6,296 nt of DNA from an uncultured Actinomycetes bacterium (GTDB taxonomy: Bacteria > Actinomycetota > Thermoleophilia > Miltoncostaeales > Miltoncostaeaceae). Position 1 is the first letter of the stretch. Every line of letters starts with the position of its first letter. The stretch is taken from contig CAIYRJ010000306.1 of NCBI GenBank assembly GCA_903928615.1, positions 1 through 6,296 on the forward strand. The letters are read 5' to 3'. The notes under the pieces are model-generated. The model made no database searches. It worked only from the letters and a program-made list of their open reading frames with translations, and was not told the DNA's origin. The translations under genes and the position numbers were made by a program. This document shows, piece after piece, positions 1 through 5,225 of this stretch.

Positions 1-405
1 CACCGCGGGGTGGCGGAACAGCATGCCCACCGCGGCGTTCGCGCCGTTGGAGTACCCCAGGGCCGTCACGCGGGAGGGGGCGAGGCCGTACGCCGACACC
101 GCGTCCGCCACGAAGGCCGCGAGCTCGTCCGCCGCCAGCATGAGGTCGTCGATGTCGAGGTCGAGCATGCTGCGGCGCGCGAAGAAGCGGCGGGTCACGC
201 CACCCTCCATCACCTTGCCGCGAGGAGCGAGCAGGTTCGCGTGGGGCGCCAGCCGTCGCGCCAGCGGCATCAGCTGGTATTCATCGCCGCCCGTGGCGTG
301 CAGCACCAGCAGCGTGTCGGGGCCTGTGCCGGGCTCGAACGCATGGGCGAAGCCCAGCTCGGGTTGCCCTGCCCCCGGCGAACCCGCCACCGGCTTGTCG
401 CTCAC
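1..405 (-). CDS. Alpha/beta hydrolase, phospholipase/carboxylesterase family (MhqD-like), 3' end outside window
   Basis: This is the N-terminal 135 residues of a predicted serine hydrolase; the rest lies beyond the left edge. Visible family features are an oxyanion-hole region LHATGGDEYQLMPLA (residues 35-49), the conserved PRGKVMEGGVTRRFF stretch (61-75), and the nucleophile elbow GYSNGAN (117-123), which makes Ser119 the likely nucleophile. The catalytic Asp and His would lie in the missing part. The GTG start is chosen because it overlaps the stop of the upstream dioxygenase gene as GTGA, a typical coupled start, and the translation fits the family from there. No Shine-Dalgarno is visible, so translation probably depends on coupling. 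Pairing with a ring-cleaving VOC dioxygenase resembles the MhqO/MhqD proteins of Bacillus subtilis, linked to quinone resistance. The true substrate is unknown. LHATGG in place of the usual LHGTGG is a small deviation. Confidence 0.85.
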   Translation of the reverse strand, partial: MSDKPVAGSPGAGQPELGFAHAFEPGTGPDTLLVLHATGGDEYQLMPLARRLAPHANLLAPRGKVMEGGVTRRFFARRSMLDLDIDDLMLAADELAAFVADAVSAYGLAPSRVTALGYSNGANAAVGMLFRHPAV

Positions 406-1352
406 GCTGTCGCCGCCGGGGGCGGTGCCGATGGCCAGTCGGCGCGTGGATCCGGCACGGGCACGAGGCGGGCCTCCACCAGATCGCGGCGCTCCTCCAG
501 CCACGGCGGCAGGAAGAGGTTCCGGCCGAAGTCCTCCTCGGGACCGGTCACGGTGAACCCGGGCTCCTCGGTGGCCAGCTCGAAGAGCAGGCCCCCGGGC
601 TCGCGGAAGTAGACCGAGCGGAAGAAGTGGCGGTCCACGATGCCGCTGGTGCCGATGCGCGCCTGGCGCAGCAGGCGATCCCACCCCGGTTGGTCATCGT
701 CGTTCGTGGAGAAGGCGATGTGGTGGATGACCCCCGCGCCCTGATGGGCCCATGCCCCATCGGGTGCCTCCTCCACGGAGATCCACCCGCCGCGCGACCC
801 GCCGCGAAGGTCGTGGCGCCCATCCGGGCGCCGCGTCGCACCCATGAGGCGCTCGAGCACCGCCGCGGTGGCGTCCGGGGCGCCGCTGTACACCCGCACC
901 CCGTCGAACCCCCGCAGCGCGTGCTCCTCGGGAATCTCCGGGTGCCGGGCGGCGAGGGGCGGGTCGGTGCCGTCGTCGATCACCAACACGTGGCCCAGGC
1001 CCTCGGGGTCCTCGAACTGCAGCTCATCGCCATCGCGGCGGGTCGCGCACCCCTCCGCGGCCAGGCGCTGCTCCCAGAACGCCAGGGCATCGGGCGATGC
1101 CACGCGCCAGGCGATGCGGTGGGGCGCGCCGGCGCCGAGGCGCCCCGTCATGGCGCCCGGGTACTCGAAGAACGTCAGGTCGGCGCCCGGGCGCGCATGC
1201 TCATCGCCGTAGAAGAGGTGATAGGCGCCGGGGTCGTCATGGTTGACGGTCTTGGCCAGGAGCCGGAGGCCCATCACCCGCGTGTAGAAGTCGAGGTTCC
1301 GCAGGGCGTCGCCGGTGATCGCCGTGATGTGGTGGATCCCGTTGAGCTTCAT
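402..1352 (-). CDS. Ring-cleaving extradiol dioxygenase of the VOC superfamily (MhqO/PcpA-like)
   Basis: A 316-residue two-module vicinal-oxygen-chelate protein, the full family length. The N-terminal module opens with GIHHITAITGD (residues 5-15) and the second carries GVIHHIAFST (207-216). Near the C-terminus are the family-typical stretches DRHFFRSVYFREPGG (240-254), LLFELATEEPGF (255-266) and LFLPPWLEERR (279-289). By comparison with PcpA, the metal ligands should be His8, His211 and Glu258, binding Fe(II) or Mn(II). Family members cleave para-hydroquinone-type rings (PcpA) or protect against quinones (MhqO); the substrate here is inferred, not known. It is a soluble cytoplasmic enzyme with no signal peptide. 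A good promoter lies immediately upstream, and the gene is translationally coupled to the downstream hydrolase. The ATG start is favoured because the first beta strand and metal-binding His follow directly, as in homologues. Confidence 0.9.
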   Translation of the reverse strand: MKLNGIHHITAITGDALRNLDFYTRVMGLRLLAKTVNHDDPGAYHLFYGDEHARPGADLTFFEYPGAMTGRLGAGAPHRIAWRVASPDALAFWEQRLAAEGCATRRDGDELQFEDPEGLGHVLVIDDGTDPPLAARHPEIPEEHALRGFDGVRVYSGAPDATAAVLERLMGATRRPDGRHDLRGGSRGGWISVEEAPDGAWAHQGAGVIHHIAFSTNDDDQPGWDRLLRQARIGTSGIVDRHFFRSVYFREPGGLLFELATEEPGFTVTGPEEDFGRNLFLPPWLEERRDLVEARLVPVPDPRADWPSAPPPAATA

Positions 1353-1358
1353 GGCCCC

Positions 1359-1386
1359 ATCGTAGCGTCGATACTTGCGCCCTCAA
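1359..1386 (-). promoter_or_regulatory. Predicted promoter of the dioxygenase-hydrolase operon (leaderless type)
   Basis: On the minus strand, TTGAGG (1381-1386) and TACGAT (1359-1364) are separated by 16 bases, a reasonable vegetative sigma-factor promoter. Only six bases lie between the -10 box and the ATG, so the predicted transcription start falls on or next to the A of the start codon. This separates the two-gene unit from tatC upstream. Function is inferred from sequence alone. Confidence 0.55.
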
Positions 1387-1431
1387 CGACCGTCGGCCGG
1401 CGGCGGCGGGGCTGCACCCGGGGGAACATGC

Positions 1432-2229
1432 TCAGGCGGGGGTCTCGGACGCCCCGGCGGCGGTCTCGGCGCTCGCCCACGGCGCGGGCCTGCCGAAGAC
1501 CGAGGCCAGCCAGATGCCCACCCCGTAGAGGATGAGCTGGGGGACCATCAGCATGAGCATGCTCAGCGGATCGCCACCCGGGAGGATCGCCGCGATGAAG
1601 GCGATCACCACGATCGCGTAGCGCCACCAGCGCCGGAACTGCTGCGCAGTCACCAGCCCCATGCGCGCCAGCACGAGCATCGCCACGGGTACCTCGAACA
1701 CCAGCCCTCCGGCGAACATGATCGTGAGGGCGAACGAGAAGTAGTCGGCCGCGCGCAGCGACACCTGGAAGTCGTCACCGGCGAAGCCCAGCAGCCACTG
1801 CAGGGCCACCGGCAGCACGAGGAAGTACACGAACAGCACGCCGCCGATGAAGAGCCCGGACACCCCCGCCACGATCGCGAGCATCTTCTTGCGGGTCTGC
1901 TCGCCGATTGCGGGCACCACGTAGGCGTACAGCTGGTAGAGCAGGATCGGCAGCGTCACGAGGATCGACGCGCCCAGCACCACCTTGAGGATCACCAGGA
2001 ACGGCTCGGTGGGCGACAGCGCGAGGAGCTTGCGGTACTCGGGCGCGAGCGGGTCGAGCAGCACGCCGAGCAGCCATGCGTTGAACACGTAGAGCACGGC
2101 GAACGCCACGACGAGCGCCACCACGGCGATCACCAGCCGACGGCGGAGCTCGGTGAGGTGCTCGACGACGCTCAGCTTGTCGTCGGGATCGACCCGGCGC
2201 ACGCCGAATCGCCCGAAGCGGCCACTCAT
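1432..2229 (-). CDS. tatC: Sec-independent (twin-arginine) protein translocase subunit TatC
   Basis: A 265-residue polytopic membrane protein, the core receptor of the Tat pathway that exports folded proteins bearing twin-arginine signal peptides. Diagnostic features are the cytoplasmic HLTELRRRL motif (residues 24-32) before the first membrane span (about 33-50), the periplasmic-loop stretch LSPTEPFLVILK (71-82), YAYVVPAI (101-108), the FVYFLVLPVALQ segment (133-144), and Glu179 within FEVP, matching the conserved transmembrane glutamate. Six hydrophobic spans are recognisable. The C-terminal tail (about 247-265) is Ala/Glu-rich and variable. The ATG is preceded by a clear Shine-Dalgarno, AGGGG, seven bases upstream and overlapping the end of tatA. 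Only four bases separate it from the tatA stop, so the two form an operon. Confidence 0.97.
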   Translation of the reverse strand: MSGRFGRFGVRRVDPDDKLSVVEHLTELRRRLVIAVVALVVAFAVLYVFNAWLLGVLLDPLAPEYRKLLALSPTEPFLVILKVVLGASILVTLPILLYQLYAYVVPAIGEQTRKKMLAIVAGVSGLFIGGVLFVYFLVLPVALQWLLGFAGDDFQVSLRAADYFSFALTIMFAGGLVFEVPVAMLVLARMGLVTAQQFRRWWRYAIVVIAFIAAILPGGDPLSMLMLMVPQLILYGVGIWLASVFGRPAPWASAETAAGASETPA

Positions 2230-2233
2230 GGGC

Positions 2234-2542
2234 CTACCCCTGCGGCCCCGGCCGCTCGCCCGGCGGCGAGTCGCCGCTCACGACGATGCCCTCGAGCACG
2301 TCCGGCGCGGCGGTGGGCTGCTCGGGCTCCCCGGCCGTGGCCGTGGTCACCGGAGCCGCCTGCGCGGCGGGGGTGGGCTGCGGCGCGGGGTCGTCGTCGT
2401 GCCGGTCACCGCTGATCGCGCCCTTGAAGTCGCGGAGCCCCTTCCCCACCGCCCGGCTGAACTCGGGCAGCTTCGTGGGGCCGAGCACGAGCACGGCGAT
2501 CACGAGCACGATGATGATCTGGATGGGCGAGAGGTCGAACAT
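2234..2542 (-). CDS. tatA: Twin-arginine translocase pore subunit TatA/E (TatA/B-like)
   Basis: A 102-residue single-span protein. Residues 5-21 form the N-terminal membrane helix. The hinge LGPTKLPEF (20-28) follows, then the amphipathic helix SRAVGKGLRDFKGAIS (29-44), and a disordered Asp/Pro/Ala/Thr-rich tail (about 46-102). TatA oligomerises at TatC to form the transient passage for folded substrates. Gln8 matches the polar residue typical of TatA (TatB proteins usually have Glu there), whereas LGP in the hinge is more TatB-like. No separate tatB is seen here, so it may serve both roles, as in minimal two-component Tat systems; a tatB elsewhere cannot be excluded. There is no Shine-Dalgarno, but a -10-like box lies ten bases upstream. 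It is followed directly by tatC. Confidence 0.92.
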   Translation of the reverse strand: MFDLSPIQIIIVLVIAVLVLGPTKLPEFSRAVGKGLRDFKGAISGDRHDDDPAPQPTPAAQAAPVTTATAGEPEQPTAAPDVLEGIVVSGDSPPGERPGPQG

Positions 2543-2552
2543 CGGGTAGGAA

Positions 2553-2581
2553 AGGCTAGACCCCCGGGAGGTTCACCGGAA
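2553..2581 (-). promoter_or_regulatory. Candidate promoter of tatA-tatC
   Basis: On the minus strand, TTCCGG (2576-2581) and TAGCCT (2553-2558) are spaced 17 bases apart. The -10-like box ends ten bases before the tatA ATG, giving a predicted leader of about four bases. The -35 match is weak, so this is tentative. It lies in the 71-base divergent region shared with the chorismate mutase gene. Confidence 0.35.
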
Positions 2582-2600
2582 GCCGGACGGGGCGCTGGGA

Positions 2601-2606
2601 TAGGGT
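2601..2606 (+). promoter_or_regulatory. Candidate -10 box of the chorismate mutase gene
   Basis: TAGGGT fits the TANNNT pattern and ends seven bases before the ATG at 2614, which would place the transcript start essentially at the start codon. No convincing -35 is seen at the right distance. The AGGG inside this box could alternatively act as a weak Shine-Dalgarno at eight-base spacing, so the reading is ambiguous. Confidence 0.35.
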
Positions 2607-2613
2607 TTCCCGC

Positions 2614-2904
2614 ATGCCGAATGACCCCGCTTCGACCACCGAGGACGTCGTGATCCGCCAGATGCGTGATCAGGTGATCGACAACGACCTCAAGATCATG
2701 CAGGCGCTGAACCAGCGCCTCGCGCTCGTCTCGCGCCTGCGCGCCTACAAGGAGGAGCGGGGGCTGGAGTTCGTCGACACCTCGCGCGAGGAGTGGATGG
2801 TGCGCTACCTGCAGGGGGCCAACAAGGGCGCGCTCTCCGACGAGGGCCTGGCGGAGATCTACGGGCACATCCTCGAGCTCACGAAGAGGGAAACCGCCCG
2901 CTGA
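2614..2904 (+). CDS. Chorismate mutase, monofunctional AroQ (type II) fold
   Basis: A 96-residue all-helical protein of the usual size for a stand-alone AroQ chorismate mutase, which rearranges chorismate to prephenate, the committed step to phenylalanine and tyrosine. The family pattern is clear: MRDQVIDNDLKIMQALNQR (residues 17-35), RAYKEERG (43-50), DTSREE (55-60), QGANKGALSDE (67-77) and a final helix IYGHILELTKRE (82-93). By alignment with E. coli chorismate mutase, likely active-site residues are Arg18, Arg35, Lys46, Asp55, Arg58 and Glu59. The final catalytic Gln is not evident and may be replaced by Glu88. No signal peptide, so a cytoplasmic AroQ rather than a secreted one. It is the only plus-strand protein gene and has no aromatic-pathway neighbours. 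It diverges from tatA and converges on the DUF151 gene. Confidence 0.88.
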   Translation: MPNDPASTTEDVVIRQMRDQVIDNDLKIMQALNQRLALVSRLRAYKEERGLEFVDTSREEWMVRYLQGANKGALSDEGLAEIYGHILELTKRETAR

Positions 2905-2910
2905 CCCTGC

Positions 2911-2931
2911 CGGCGCGCCGCGTGCGCGCCG
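2911..2931. terminator. GC hairpin between convergent genes, probable bidirectional terminator
   Basis: CGGCGCGC (2911-2918) and GCGCGCCG (2924-2931) form an 8-bp perfect stem around a five-base loop, six bases after the chorismate mutase stop and six bases after the DUF151 stop on the other strand. There is no T-tract, so it would be an atypical GC-only terminator of the sort proposed for high-GC Actinobacteria. The position between convergent stops supports the call. Confidence 0.55.
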
Positions 2932-2937
2932 CCCCGC

Positions 2938-3420
2938 TCAGTCGGCGAAGTCCTCCGGGGTCACCTGGTCGAGGAACTCCTTGAACTTCTCGACCATGTC
3001 CTCGTCGTCCTCGGGCTCGTGCTCGAACTCGATGGCGTTCTCGTCGAGCAGGTCGTCGGAGGCGAAGATCGGTGCGCCCGTGCGCACCGCGACGGCGATG
3101 GCATCGCTCGGCCGGGAGTCGATCTCCACGTCGGGCCCGGGCGTGCGCAGGTGGATGAGCGCATAGAAGGTGTTGTCGCGCATCTCGGTGACCGTCACCC
3201 GCGATACCTCGGCCTGCAGGCCGTCGATCATCTCGGTGATGAGGTCGTGGGTCATGGGCCGGGGCGACTCGGTGCCCTGCAGCTTCATGAGGATCGCCGA
3301 CGCCTCGGCGTGGCCGATCCAGATCGGCAGGAAGCGGTTCCCGTCGACCGTCTTGAGCAGCACGATCGGCTGCTTGCCGACCATGTCGAAGCTCACCCCG
3401 TAGATGACCATCTCCTGCAT
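2938..3420 (-). CDS. DUF151 / bifunctional nuclease (BFN) family protein
   Basis: A 160-residue protein matching the BFN domain (PF02577) almost from end to end. Visible hallmarks are LPIWIGHAEASAI (residues 31-43), ESPRPMTHDL (51-60), VTVTEMRDNTFYALI (75-89), DSRPSDAIAVAVR (101-113) and GAPIFASDDLL (115-125). The C-terminal part is very acidic (HEPEDDEDM, 134-142), followed by a short helix EKFKEFLDQVTPEDF (144-158) that resembles the UVR-like tail seen in many bacterial members. Plant homologues have reported DNase/RNase activity; the role in bacteria is poorly defined, so nuclease function should not be assumed. The gene is monocistronic. A near-consensus -10 box sits six bases before the ATG and no Shine-Dalgarno is present, implying a leaderless message. 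Confidence 0.93.
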   Translation of the reverse strand: MQEMVIYGVSFDMVGKQPIVLLKTVDGNRFLPIWIGHAEASAILMKLQGTESPRPMTHDLITEMIDGLQAEVSRVTVTEMRDNTFYALIHLRTPGPDVEIDSRPSDAIAVAVRTGAPIFASDDLLDENAIEFEHEPEDDEDMVEKFKEFLDQVTPEDFAD

Positions 3421-3426
3421 GGGCCG

Positions 3427-3432
3427 ATCATA
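3427..3432 (-). promoter_or_regulatory. -10 box of the DUF151 gene (leaderless type)
   Basis: TATGAT on the minus strand differs from the TATAAT consensus by one base and ends six bases before the ATG, placing the predicted transcript start on the start codon. No good -35 hexamer is visible. It diverges from the tRNA promoter. Confidence 0.5.
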
Positions 3433-3459
3433 GACGCGGGCAGGGCACCACTCCGGTGC

Positions 3460-3465
3460 TATGGT
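3460..3465 (+). promoter_or_regulatory. -10 box of the tRNA-Ile gene
   Basis: TATGGT lies ten bases upstream of the mature tRNA 5' end, giving a predicted 5' leader of only a few bases for RNase P to remove. No clear -35 is seen. The 5-bp inverted repeat GCACC/GGTGC (3445-3459) lies directly before it. Confidence 0.5.
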
Positions 3466-3475
3466 CCCGCGCCGC

Positions 3476-3549
3476 GGGCGATTAGCTCAGGTGGTTAGAG
3501 CGCATCCCTGATAAGGATGAGGTCCCAGGTTCGAGTCCTGGATCGCCCA
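3476..3549 (+). tRNA. tRNA-Ile (anticodon GAT)
   Basis: A complete 74-base cloverleaf. The acceptor stem GGGCGAT (3476-3482) pairs with ATCGCCC (3542-3548), with discriminator A at 3549. The D stem is GCTC/GAGC (3485-3488/3498-3501). The anticodon stem CATCC/GGATG (3503-3507/3515-3519) encloses loop CTGATAA with anticodon GAT at 3510-3512. The T stem is CCAGG/CCTGG (3525-3529/3537-3541) with loop TTCGAGT. All stems are fully paired. The 3' CCA is not encoded and must be added by the CCA-adding enzyme. It reads ATC and ATT codons. It stands alone here, not inside an rRNA operon. It runs toward parB, with only 13 bases between the tRNA end and the parB stop. Confidence 0.98.
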
Positions 3550-3550
3550 T

Positions 3551-3574
3551 AGCGCGACGGATCTACCCCGCGCT
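3551..3574 (+). terminator. Possible hairpin after tRNA-Ile, overlapping the parB 3' end
   Basis: AGCGCG (3551-3556) and CGCGCT (3569-3574) form a 6-bp inverted repeat with a 12-base loop, starting one base after the tRNA. It contains the parB stop codon. There is no T-tract and the loop is long, so it is only a weak terminator candidate for the convergent transcripts. Confidence 0.25.
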
Positions 3575-4468
3575 GTCGAGGCGGTCGAGGGCGGCCGCAA
3601 CGGCGGCCTCGTCGTCGAAGACGATCTGCACCACCACGCGGCCCTTCGATGCCCCCCTCACGGTGACGGGGGCCTCGAACGCGCCCGAGAAGGCGTCGAT
3701 GGCCTCGTCGGCGATCCCCGGGGCCGGGCGGCGGGGCCTGCCCGTGGATGCCGGGCCGTCGGCGTTGGCCCGGGCGAGCGCCTCGGTGGCGCGCACCGAA
3801 AGTCCCTGCTCAGAGGCCTGTTTTGCCACCGCCCGACGCCGCTTCGCGCCATCGGCCATGAGGATCGCCCGGCCATGCCCCTCGGTGAGGTCCCCCGCCA
3901 CGAGCATGTCCTGCACGTCGTCGGGGAGCTCCAGCAGCCGGATGAGGTTGGCCACGGACGACCGGCTGCGGCCGACCCCGCGTGCCACGTCGGCCTGGCT
4001 CTGGCCGAAGTCCTCCACCAGCACCGCGAGGGCCTGGGCGGTCTCGATGGGGTCGAGGTCCTCGCGCACGAGGTTCTCCACCAGCCCCGCCTCGAGGCGC
4101 TGGCGCTCATCGGCGTCGCGCACGACCGCCGGAACCTCTTCGAGGCCGGCGATACCCGCAGCCCTCCAGCGGCGCTCGCCGGCGATCAGCTCGTAGTCCC
4201 CCCCGCCCAGCTCGCGCACCACCACGGGCTGCAGAAGGCCGGTGCTCGCGATGCTCTCGGCCAGCACCTGCAGCGCCTCGTCGTCGATGCGCTTGCGCGG
4301 CTGCGCGCTGTTCGGTCGGATTCGAGCGATCTGGATGACTCGCAGCCCCTCCCCGGACGCCGTGACGGCCGGTGGGTCGCCGGGGCCGGGCACGACCGCC
4401 ACCGGGGCGTCGCCCAGCAGCGTCGACAGGCCGCGCCCGAGGCGCGGTGATGGCTTCCTCTCAGCCAC
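3563..4468 (-). CDS. parB: Chromosome-partitioning protein ParB (Spo0J family, CTP-dependent clamp)
   Basis: A 301-residue ParB. Residues 9-20 (RLGRGLSTLLGD) are the N-terminal motif that binds and stimulates ParA. The N-terminal CTP-binding domain carries AQPRKRID (55-62), the GERRWRAA box (97-104) and ENLVREDLDPIE (131-142). The central helix-turn-helix parS reader spans about 156-182 (QSQADVARGVGRSRSSVANL at its core). The basic/Pro linker is about 233-252, and a C-terminal dimerisation domain follows (about 255-301). ParB loads at parS, slides as a CTP clamp and organises the origin region for segregation and SMC loading. The GTG start overlaps the parA stop by eight bases and has a good Shine-Dalgarno, GGGAGG, nine bases upstream. 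It is the last gene of the khpB-rsmG-parA-parB run. Confidence 0.96.
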   Translation of the reverse strand: MAERKPSPRLGRGLSTLLGDAPVAVVPGPGDPPAVTASGEGLRVIQIARIRPNSAQPRKRIDDEALQVLAESIASTGLLQPVVVRELGGGDYELIAGERRWRAAGIAGLEEVPAVVRDADERQRLEAGLVENLVREDLDPIETAQALAVLVEDFGQSQADVARGVGRSRSSVANLIRLLELPDDVQDMLVAGDLTEGHGRAILMADGAKRRRAVAKQASEQGLSVRATEALARANADGPASTGRPRRPAPGIADEAIDAFSGAFEAPVTVRGASKGRVVVQIVFDDEAAVAAALDRLDSAG

Positions 4469-5225
4469 GGGACATGACCTCCCTCGATGCCTGTTGGTAT
4501 GCCTCGGCCGCAGCGCAGTGCGGGTCGTACCGCACCACCGGCTCGCCGAACGACGGGCTCTCGGTCACGCGCACGTTGCGCGGCACGATGGTGTCGAACA
4601 CCAGGCCCGGGAAGTGCGTGCGCACCTCGTTGACCACCTCACCGCTGATGCGCGTGCGGGGATCGTGCATGGTCATGAGCAGCCCGCTGATGACCAGCGA
4701 CGGGTTGAGCCGGGCGCGCACCTCGGACACGGTCTCCATGAGCCGCGAGAGCCCCTCGAGGGCGTAGTACTCGCACTGCACCGGCACGATGAGCCGGTCG
4801 GCGGCCACGAGGGCGTTGACGGTGATGAGGTCGAGCGACGGCGGGCAGTCGATGAACACGTAGCGGTACTCGGCAGCCGCGGACTGCAGCGCGCTGCGCA
4901 GCAGGCCCTCGCGCCCGTCGCCGCGCTCCACGAGCTCCACCGCCGCGCCGGCGAGGTCGGCCGTGGCCGGGATGAGGTCGAGCCTCGGCACCACGGTGCC
5001 CATGCGGGCGCGGGAGAGGGGTACGCCATCGAGCATCACGTCCGCGGTGGTAGCTGCATCGGGGCCGGGGCGCTCGCCCCCCAGCACGCCGCTCGTGGCG
5101 TTCGCCTGGGCGTCGGCGTCCACGAGCAGCACGCGGTGCCCGGCGGCGGCGATGCACGCAGCGATGTTGATCGTGGTGGTCGTCTTGCCGACGCCGCCCT
5201 TCTGGTTCGCGACGGCGTAGATCAC
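4461..5225 (-). CDS. parA: Chromosome-partitioning ATPase ParA (Soj family)
   Basis: A 254-residue ParA/MinD-type P-loop ATPase; it binds DNA non-specifically as an ATP dimer and is released by ParB, driving origin separation. Motifs (numbered from the chosen start) are deviant Walker A KGGVGKTT (9-16, signature Lys9), A' VLLVDADAQAN (32-42), Walker B YVFIDCPPS (122-130), PVQCEYYALEGL (148-159), and the C-terminal VRVTESPSFGEPV (218-230) with YDPHCAAAEAY (233-243). I chose the GTG at 5225-5223 because it overlaps the rsmG stop as GTGA, begins MIYAVANQKGG as Soj proteins usually do, and gives the normal length. An ATG at 5297 would add 24 residues that merely overlie the conserved rsmG C-terminus. 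No Shine-Dalgarno is seen, so it is likely translated by coupling to rsmG. DAQAN replaces the common DPQGN/DPQAN. Confidence 0.95.
   Translation of the reverse strand: MIYAVANQKGGVGKTTTTINIAACIAAAGHRVLLVDADAQANATSGVLGGERPGPDAATTADVMLDGVPLSRARMGTVVPRLDLIPATADLAGAAVELVERGDGREGLLRSALQSAAAEYRYVFIDCPPSLDLITVNALVAADRLIVPVQCEYYALEGLSRLMETVSEVRARLNPSLVISGLLMTMHDPRTRISGEVVNEVRTHFPGLVFDTIVPRNVRVTESPSFGEPVVRYDPHCAAAEAYQQASREVMSRG

Noticed and set aside
987..992. CACGTG hexamer inside the dioxygenase gene, considered as a third parS
   Set aside because: The flanks do not match GTTT/AAAC, so it is a chance hexamer.
1407..1420. Small hairpin CGGG-GCTGCA-CCCG after tatC, considered as a terminator
   Set aside because: Only a 4-bp stem and no T-tract; not distinguishable from background in GC-rich DNA.
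627..1535. Plus-strand open frame (302 codons) opposite the dioxygenase
   Set aside because: Shadow of a well-supported VOC dioxygenase; no domain, no plausible start context.
1375..2415. Long plus-strand open frame (346 codons) antisense to tatC and tatA
   Set aside because: It lies opposite two clearly recognisable genes, is rich in His/Arg/Gln/Glu without any motif, and arises from the G/C-biased third positions of the real genes.
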